A stretch of 64,000 nt of DNA from Phlegmacium glaucopus (lineage: Eukaryota > Basidiomycota > Agaricomycetes > Agaricales > Cortinariaceae): positions 1 through 64,000 of the forward strand of contig MU130679.1 in NCBI GenBank assembly GCA_015039465.1, given 5' to 3'. Each line of letters starts with the position of its first letter. The first letter of the stretch is position 1. The position numbers and the translations under genes were made by a program. Under the pieces are notes generated by a model. The model was not told the DNA's origin, searched no databases, and worked only from the letters and a program-made list of their open reading frames with translations. Below, in pieces: positions 56,696 to 64,000 of the stretch.

Positions 56696-59310
56696 ATGGT
56701 CTTCGTCATTCTGAATCTTCTCTTGGCATCTCTCTTAAGCCCTTTTATTTCTCAAGCTCAAGCTACCGTATTTCATAACCACCGAAGCCTCATCCAACGG
56801 TCGGAAAATTCCATCTTGGATTACAGACCTACTACAAACGTAGAGTGTCCAGACTTGTCAACAACATCGCTTCTTCGGTACTTCACTCCACAAAATCAAA
56901 GTTTACACCCAGAAGAAGAGGCGTATATCAATACACGTGCCAATACTGTCCTCCCTCAGGCTTGGGAAGATTGGCTTGGGAACGGTTCTTCGTTAGGATA
57001 TAATCTATCATCGTTTTCCGCCCCTTATCCAACCATCGGTATTGCGATGCCTGGAGGTGGACTCCGCGCTGCCCAGTATGGCGCGGCATGCCTTCATGCA
57101 TTGGACTCCAGAAATGCGTCTTCAAAATCTGCCGGAACCGGAGGTTTGCTACAGGTTGCTAGTTATATTACAGGACTCTCAGGTACGCGACTCATGTTTT
57201 TGAATTGATAACAATTGCGCCAATTTTAATGTATGTTTAGGCGGTTCATGGTTGACAGGTTCTTTGGTTTTCAATAATATGCCGATACTGAAGGATCTCG
57301 TTTTTGGTAACGGTCAAAACCTTGACGGATGGCTGTTAGATGTGCCGTTGGTCACACCAGATGGCGTTGATATCTTCTCTCAGAAAAACCAAGCCTTCTA
57401 CGACAGTATTTTGGCTAGTGTTATTGCGAAAGCCAACCTAGGACTGTAAGTCTGAATATTCGAGGATCCTGTAGCCCTGCTGATTTATGCTATTATAAAT
57501 TAAAGCGACACAAGCTTGACAGATCCATGGTCTCGAATGATTTCTTATCATTTCCTTAACCAGACATCACGACAAAACATCTTCACCAATGATACCGCAC
57601 ACGGTGCCGGTCAGCTATGGTCCCAAATACCACAAGTACCCGCATATCAAAATCACCTCCTCCCATTTCCTATTATTGTCGCTGATTCAAGGCCTGTTGG
57701 CTCAAACGCAACAACAATCCTTTCGCTTGACTCTGTGGCGTACGAGGTATGGATGTCTGGAAACCACAAGTTATCCTTCTTCATGTTCATGATAAATATC
57801 TAGATCACTCCTCTGGAGATGGCATCATATGACCCATCTCTGTCAATGGGAATGAACCTGACCTACGTTGGCACCAAATTAACAAACGGTAAAACGGATA
57901 CGGGGTCTTCTTGTGTTACTGGGTTTGATCAAGCTGGTTTTATCATGGGCACGAGTGCTAGCTTGTTTAATGTGAGTATGATTTCGGTTATTTTGTATTT
58001 TTCCCCCACTCATGATAGTTGTACTAGCAAATTTTCGACTTTGCTAGTAATACGTTATCGCAATTCTCGCAGAGTGATAGCTCAGGCCTTCTTTACGTCA
58101 TTTCACAACAACTGAAGGCAGTGAGGACTCGAGCAAATGATGTAGCTAACTGGCCAAACCCGTTTCACAATGTAGAAAATCGACCATTTCAAGATGGTAA
58201 TTCTACTTGGCTTGAGCTTATAGATGGCTCTTCGGAAGGGGAAAATGTTCCTTTTGGTCCGCTACTGGTGCGAGCAAGGAACGTTGATGTTATAGTCACT
58301 TTGGAAAACAGTGCTGATGACGTAAATAACTGGCCAAAGTTGGTATTTTCACTAGGGTTTATATGGCTGAATTTGATCGTTCTTATTTTAGTGGATCAAG
58401 TTTGGTTTTTACCTCCCTTCGACAATCGACCCTGTTACAGACATCTCACCAGCCATTTCCACCTATTCCTTCTACTCCCGAGGAATTTGTTTCTACAGGA
58501 GTAAACTCCCGACCAACCTTTTTTGGTTGTGACCCTCCAACTCCCAAAGCCTATCCGCTAGTCATTTACCTCCCCAATTCACCACCTATAACGGGTGATA
58601 ACCCTGCAACAAAGTAAGGAATCCATTTATCTGAGTTATGAAAAATATTCTGAATACCTTTTTGTTTTTTTACTACTTAGTACACCAACGTTTCAACTCT
58701 CATACAATCAAGTAGAAAGTCAGGTCTTCTTTGATCAGGTCTACTTTAACACGATATCTGGATTCACACCAAATGCCAATACACCTGATCCAAATTGGGG
58801 AAAATGTTTTCAATGTGCTGTTTTGGATCGAAGACGCCTCCAATCGGTCCCTCTTATTCCTCGTTCACCCATCTGCACCCAATGTTTTCAACAATACTGC
58901 TTTGATCCCAACAATCTGACAAGCAAATCCGAATTGCCAAACAGGAAATTGGTCTTTACGGATCCTAATCCTCAAGGTATAACCAAGTTGATATCGTTTA
59001 TCACCAAGAACAAGTTCAAGCTTCTGGGTGGATTGATTGGTCTTGTCGTGTTCATTATAATAGGTGTTGTTGCTCTGTAAGTTTTGACGATTTCAAAATT
59101 TCATCAAGTTAGAGTAGCGGTATTGATTCTCTCTTTTTTTTTTTCAGGATACGATACAAAAAACGGCAGACTCGGAAACTGAGCGCTGGATACCGCAAGG
59201 TATCTGATCCTCGAGGGGACAGCTATGTTTTTGAAGAATTTTACATGAATCCAAGGGAACCACCTTTTATTCCGCAGGTTTCGACACCGAGACATCGTTC
59301 GGATATGTAG
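56696..59310 (+). CDS. Lysophospholipase / phospholipase B, membrane-anchored
   Basis: It hydrolyses acyl chains from (lyso)phospholipids at the cell surface. The start MVFVILNLLLASLLSPFISQ (ATG 56696-56698) is a signal peptide. The PLA2_B catalytic domain has ECPDLSTTSLLRYFTPQNQS, YPTIGIAMPGGGLRAAQYGA, the nucleophile elbow GLSG|GSWLTGS split by an intron, ITPLEMASYDPSLSMGMNLT, and GFDQAGFIMGTSASLFN. The ANDVANWPNPF and VDVIVTLENSADD regions follow, with the second Asp region. Cys pairs (FFGC, GKCFQCAVLDRR, ICTQCFQ) fit a secreted enzyme. Unlike yeast PLB, which is GPI-linked, it ends with a transmembrane helix (about 59020-59075, LIGLVVFIIIGVVAL) and a basic cytosolic tail. Many introns. 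Confidence 0.9.
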
Positions 59311-59549
59311 TAGGCTCTAACCTTTCATGAACCGCATAGACTTTGTTATGTTATGTAAACAGTTACGGGGCGCTAGCATTTTGTATAGTAGTACACTGCA
59401 TACCTACATCTACTTAGTTACAAGGGCAAGGAAACGATTAATACAATCCTATCAGTAATTTCAGATTGTCGAGCAAATTTATGTATGCCCTTCAAAGATC
59501 TTAGACGAAAAAAATCCTGCAGTAAACAGGCTATAGAAATGCAAGTTAA

Positions 59550-61296
59550 TCATCTGTTTGTCATTATAGAACGTTGCCCTAAATGATACTGGTAAAGGTC
59601 TTTATCACAAGCAGCCCATAAACAGGTCCCAGCACTGCCAAGCTCCTGCGTGACTTGTAAGGCGCCAACGGGATGGGAGAATTTTGCAGAGAATGGATTA
59701 TCATAAGATGGAAACGAAGACGAGCATGTTTGTGGAGGCAACAGTGGAGCACCGGTCCGCAGTGACCAGCCTCGGATACGACAATCCTGTCCTGCTGCGA
59801 AAAGGAGGTCTTGGTCTTGGTCGACGGCAATGCCCTATGTTATAAAGAACTCTCAGTTCTGACTTCCACAAATAATCGGGATTAATGAACGAACAAGATT
59901 GTGGGTGTAAGAGTTTACGTGGTTTTCATAGAGCCGCACTGGTGACGGCGATGAAGCGATTGAAGGGAAGCGAAGGTCAAAGGTAGCAAGCTGAATATTA
60001 ATTAACATTAAGAACGGCACAAATAGGTCCACAATGCAGGAACTCACATTGCCGTTCAGATGACTTATCAAGAGTTCCGACTCCCGTATCACATTGAGAT
60101 GGAGAACTGGACTTCGGGGACTGTCGGAGAAGCGATCGTCAAATAATTTCTGGCTGTGGCGTTTTGCTATGCGCATGTCAAATCTTCCAATAGTACCATT
60201 CCGTGCGCCAGTGTAAACGAGGTGCTGAGAAGAGTTGGTCAGGATGAATACAGTACAAAGTACGGGAGAAATCTAACATCTTGTTGGAAAACGGAAAAGA
60301 TGTCACTATTGGTGTGTAGGACCTGAGGTGTAGCCGACACATCTATGTCAGAGATGTAAACGGCCGATTTATGGGCACCTTTTGGAGAAATGAAATGCTG
60401 TGGATAATATACCATGAAATTTTAGTTACCGAGGACAAGCGTTTTGTTTTGGAGATGGGAAGATCTTATATCGAATACGCGAGGCAAGCTTAGTAGAAAG
60501 GTTCGTCTGTCATCCAGGACGAATCAGTTGGGTTTTATCTCAGCGTTTGCGTGGATTGGTGGGACGCACTCTGGAAGATTTAAATCTTGTACGGAAAGCT
60601 TGCCTGGGCCGAGACAAGTGGTTCTAAAACTTGTTCTGAATATTGGAATTTGATCAGTATTGAACTGGACCCACATGAAACGAGAGCCTGAAATAGACAT
60701 GGAAGAGATCTGTGAATAACCAGGTCTTGAGATGAAAATGAATTGAACAGGATTGGGATACTGACCTCGCAGGAAGGTTGGAGATTCAAGTCGGTGGACC
60801 AAAGTGGCTTGTGTAGATCATCGTCCACTTGCTCTTCCGAGGGAACAGATTTGTCGCTATACAACCATCCTTGATTGTCGCCTACGAAGCGCCAAGTCTT
60901 TCCACCCAGTGTTGTAGACTACATTATGCCCATTGAATATGAATCCATTCTGCAGGATAAAGACACGAACGCAAAAGGCTCGTAAGGTACCCAAGGTTAG
61001 CGACTGTACATGATGCATCCGCGAAGTTGATGCATATTGCGAACACAGAATATCGCTAGTAAATGAGTATGTAATAAAGAGTTCGATATAAAGCAAGCTT
61101 ACTGGGAGGCTCTCAATTTTTGAATGGAGTTATCCGTTGTTCGGATAGTTTCGATTCTATTCCAAGTTTTGACATTATTTCTTGATGATTTCTGTACTAT
61201 TTTCTGATGAGTTGGAAGAGACTGTTTCTGCCTCGAAGATGTTGGAAAGTAGCGGTTCTTTGCCTCGTCCCAGTACAAACCTGGAAGTTCCTTCAT
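59550..61296 (-). CDS. WD40-repeat protein resembling DCAF4 (WDR21)
   Basis: DCAF4-type proteins are substrate receptors of DDB1-CUL4 ubiquitin ligases. The start MKELPGLYWDEAKNRYFP (ATG 61294-61296) is the diagnostic PGxYxDxxKNRYFP motif of the family. The beta-propeller reads HQHLVYTGARNGTIGRFDMR (about 60160-60230), LISHLNGNLATFDLRF, NHVNSYTHNL, GIAVDQDQDLLFAAGQD and CRIRGWSLRTG. The x-Asp-Met-Arg and FDLR phrases are the WD dipeptide variants that contact DDB1. The last exon ends CDKDLYQYHLGQ. Several introns; upstream blades are less clear. A general WD40 protein is the alternative. Confidence 0.78.
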
Positions 61297-61420
61297 GAGT
61301 AGTGGCTATGACGTGGGAATCCAACTCCGACGTCACTCTTAAACCTCGACGTCATCTCTTTTTCTTGAACAGTATATAAAGGAATCTGACAATGTCTAGC
61401 TTCAACTTTCCACCCCCACA
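61297..61420. promoter_or_regulatory. Divergent promoter with CRE-like sites and TATA box
   Basis: The 124 bases between two divergent starts carry three ACGT-core sites: tgacgtgg (61309-61316), gacgtcac (61329-61336) and gacgtcat (61348-61355). These resemble ATF/CREB bZIP sites. A TATA box tatataaa lies at 61373-61380, about 40 bases upstream of the plus-strand ATG. Binding by a bZIP factor is inferred from sequence only. Confidence 0.6.
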
Positions 61421-63945
61421 ATGGATAAAACATCTTCAGTTATCGCTGCTTTCGAAGCCGGAAAACTTCCTTCCACACAACAATTCAACTCTTTCATCGA
61501 GTGGTTATCCGACGTAGGTATAACCCAGGTAGAACCTACTGCTCTTAGTTCGCAAGGAAGAGTCATCGCGGACGATTTGAGACAAATTCTCGACGCTTAT
61601 AAAAAATTGGCGAACAATAAAAATGGTAATTTAACATTCTCTTTCTACATAACTTTTTTTACTTATTTCGTATAGCCGACAATGTTCTCCAGCAGGCTAT
61701 TTGGCATTTAACTCAAGGGGATCTTACCTTGACTTCAGAGGCACAAGCGGGCAAGGACAAAGCGATCGCTGATATCGACGCTATCCGCTCGGCTCTCCGT
61801 AACCTTCTTTCCATCATCTGGTCCAACATTTCCTCCGAAGGCACTTCTCTCTTCCAAGACATCCTTTCTCTTCTCCGACTTTCCATCGCAGATGCAGCAG
61901 AAGTCATCGAGGAGCAAGCAAGTCATGCAAAAGAGGGCCTTCGTAGCGTCGACAAGGAAGTCCAGCAAGGTCAGCGCGACCCTCTTGGACGGGAGAAGAA
62001 ACGCCTAGAGGAAGAAAAGGACACCAAAGTCGCTTGGCAGCATGGTATGGATACCATCAAGGATGCTGGTACCACTGTTATCAGTGCTTCTCAGGAGACT
62101 TCAGCCGTTGCTCAGGAGAAAGCCAGCAGGACTTCGTCGAGGCTCCAAGAGGCGTATTATAAGGTCAGTAACTATCTCATCCATTAAATAGCATATACTG
62201 ACTTTAATTCTTCAGATCTCCGACCGAGCCCAGTCTGACCCTCAATATCGTCAATCTCTTGACACTCTTTTCGATATCCTCCAAAAGCGGCTCAACAAAA
62301 CTATGGACGCAGCCTCCGATCCCAACGTCACTCTTTCCAGCTTCATTGCTGATCCAACTCCAGAGCAACACATCCCAAAAGCTCTCGATCTCCTCCGTAC
62401 TCTAGTCGAACGCCTTGCAGGTGCACCGCTCGAACCCCTCATCCAGAAAACCCGGACATGCGCCAGCTCTGTTTTGAAAGATACGGAGCTTAAAGGCTGG
62501 TTTGACGACTTTTTCTCTTCGGCTCGTCAGAACCTATCCGAACCTGGTTACGCACGTTCAGAGGAAGCTCGAAATAAACGTCGCGAGCTCCGTATGCGCT
62601 GGAGGACTTTACTTGAGAAGGACGACAAGTGGAGGAAGGCTGTTGATAACGTGAAAATTGAATTGCGGAAAATTGAGGCTGGGTTGAAGATGAGTGAGGA
62701 TTTAAATAGGGTTAGGGATGCGCATGAGAAGTTTGGGAGGGATATGGAAGAAAAGTTGGTTGAAGTTAGGACGGGTGTGCAGGCTGCGATCGAGCAGGCC
62801 ACTTGGTTCTGGCAGGACTTGTTTAAGGTCTACGTTCCGAGGGTACTCTCCAAGATGCGAAATGTACCTATTCCGAGGTGAGTATCTCTTTTCTTTCTTT
62901 TTTGATTTACTTTCTCAACGTTCTTTTCCGATAGAACTGAATACAAAGACGACGAAATTGAATTTGTCCTCGAGAACCTGGACATCTCATCCTTCAACAT
63001 CCTTCCTTCACATGTCTACATACGCAACATCACTGATGTTGATATACTTACTTCAGACTCTCCCTCCGCTCCCTCGCGTACAGCCGTAGGGACACTCACG
63101 CACGTCCGCATGCAAGCCATACAATTAACCCTCAACGACGTCTCATTCTGGTACCGCGACAAAACGGCTTCTGCTATTACGCCTAATGAATTCACGGGTC
63201 TCCTAGGGCTCACCCTCCCCACTAAAGGCATCAACGTCGACCTCAAAGTCCGTCTCTGGTCCCTTCCACCATCCCGGCCAACTCTAAAGACTCCCGGGCC
63301 TCTCTTAAACACTTCCATGTCATTGAAAAAGCAACTGTATCCATCTCGGAAGACGTGAACATTGAAGTGAAGGAGAGTAATCATTCGGTGTTGATGACGC
63401 TCTTTAAGCCTATCATGGTTATGAGGTTGAAGGACGCTTTGGAGAAGACTTTGAGTGAGGAGTTGAGGGGCGTTGTGGAGTGGGCTGATGCGGTTGCTTG
63501 GGATGTTGCGAAGAGGAGGGAGGTATTTGAGGATACGGGGTTGGGTGGTGGTGGGTCATTGATGGCGGCGTTGTGGAGTGAATTGGGAAGATTGCAGAGG
63601 GAAAGGAGAGAGGAGGGTGAGAGTGTTGGTTGGAGAGCGACGGGTACGGGTGTTGTTGTTGAACAACAGAAAGGGGAAGGTAAAGGAAAGACGGCGTTTG
63701 CTGTTGGTGCTGAACCGCAGATCTTGGAAGGGGAGAAACGAGGACCGTTGGGTACAGGATCTGAGAGATTGAAAGATAAGATCGAGAGGGAGATGGATGT
63801 GGATGCGAGTGTACTTGAAGGACGAGCCAAGGATTTGGTGAAGGAAGGTAAGAGGCAGGTTGAAGGGTTTAGGAAGAGCGTAGAGAGGAAGAAGGACCAG
63901 GAGTTGGCTCAGGAGGGTTGGCAGAGTGCAAGTTTTGATTTCTGA
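61421..63945 (+). CDS. HAM1-like protein (DUF4449-type C-terminal domain)
   Basis: The start MDKTSSVIAAFEAGKLPSTQ (ATG 61421-61423) begins the helical HAM1-like N-terminus: LSDVGITQVEPTAL, DNVLQQAIWHLTQGDL, IRSALRNLLSIIWSNIS, FIADPTPEQHIPKAL, KGWFDDFFSSARQNLSEPGY and RWRTLLEKDDKWR. A conserved C-terminal block reads YKDDEIEFVLENLDISSFN, LPSHVYIRNITDVDI, LTLNDVSFWYRDKT, VKESNHSVLMTLFKPIM and RGVVEWADAVAWDV. Introns fit at about 61625, 62164 and 62880. Between VDLKVRL (63250) and HFHVIEKATVSISEDV (63320) the two frames do not connect: reading straight through meets TGA at 63356, while the downstream family sequence is in another frame. It ends QSASFDF at 63945. The function of this fungal family is unknown to me; its name derives from a Neurospora anastomosis gene. 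Confidence 0.82.
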
Positions 63946-64000
63946 GTTTATCGATTTTATTTATGTATCACGTATCCCACAATTGTAATCGACCGCACTG

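Noticed and set aside
1..64000. A biosynthetic cluster, plasmid, phage or CRISPR-type system
   Set aside because: Genes are unrelated eukaryotic housekeeping genes with introns. No backbone enzyme, array or operon structure is seen.

Overview
This is a eukaryotic, basidiomycete window, most likely from a mushroom-forming agaricomycete. Genes are packed on both strands, have many GT-AG introns of about 45-70 bases, and their products resemble basidiomycete families: SNF1/AMPK beta, STE7-type MAP kinase kinase, RAD4, DUF2235, HAM1-like, AVL9 and a silencing RNA-dependent RNA polymerase. No rRNA, tRNA or CRISPR array was recognised. Gene models were assembled by hand from reading frames and splice sites, so outer ends and internal exons carry different certainty; where exon coordinates are given they were checked for phase.

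Layout. 1-4.3 kb is accessory: a transposon-derived C-terminal remnant and a basidiomycete-type protein ending in kinesin-light-chain TPR repeats. 4.3-13.3 kb is conserved housekeeping: AMPK beta (minus) and N-terminal amidase NTA1 (plus), with start codons only 57 bases apart, then a RecQ helicase and the methionine-salvage enzyme MtnB (both minus). 13.3-15.8 kb is decayed: an alpha-galactosidase relic, a fold-back repeat and a diverged AT-rich direct repeat. 15.8-39.2 kb is conserved again: a PAS protein, TRM61, RAD4, a MAP kinase kinase, a DUF2235 hydrolase, AMP deaminase, ORC6, a MYND-finger protein, an MFS transporter and a NOP12-like RRM protein. 39.3-43.2 kb holds a MITE-like repeat, an orphan 215-residue ORF and a second MYND protein. 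43.4-64 kb holds NAD(P)H-hydrate epimerase, AVL9, a secreted protein, EBP2, RdRP, lysophospholipase, a DCAF4-like WD40 protein and a HAM1-like protein.

There is no biosynthetic or defence cluster in the bacterial sense; most neighbours are functionally unrelated and share short bidirectional promoters. Shared themes are nucleolar and RNA work (TRM61, NOP12, EBP2), DNA repair and replication (RecQ, RAD4, ORC6), metabolite repair and salvage (MtnB, hydrate epimerase, AMP deaminase) and signalling (AMPK beta, MAP kinase kinase, PAS protein). The most striking observation is in MtnB: the codon for the presumed catalytic glutamate appears to be a separate 3-base microexon. Two genes also appear to use GC-AG introns with the same CAG|GCAATT junction.
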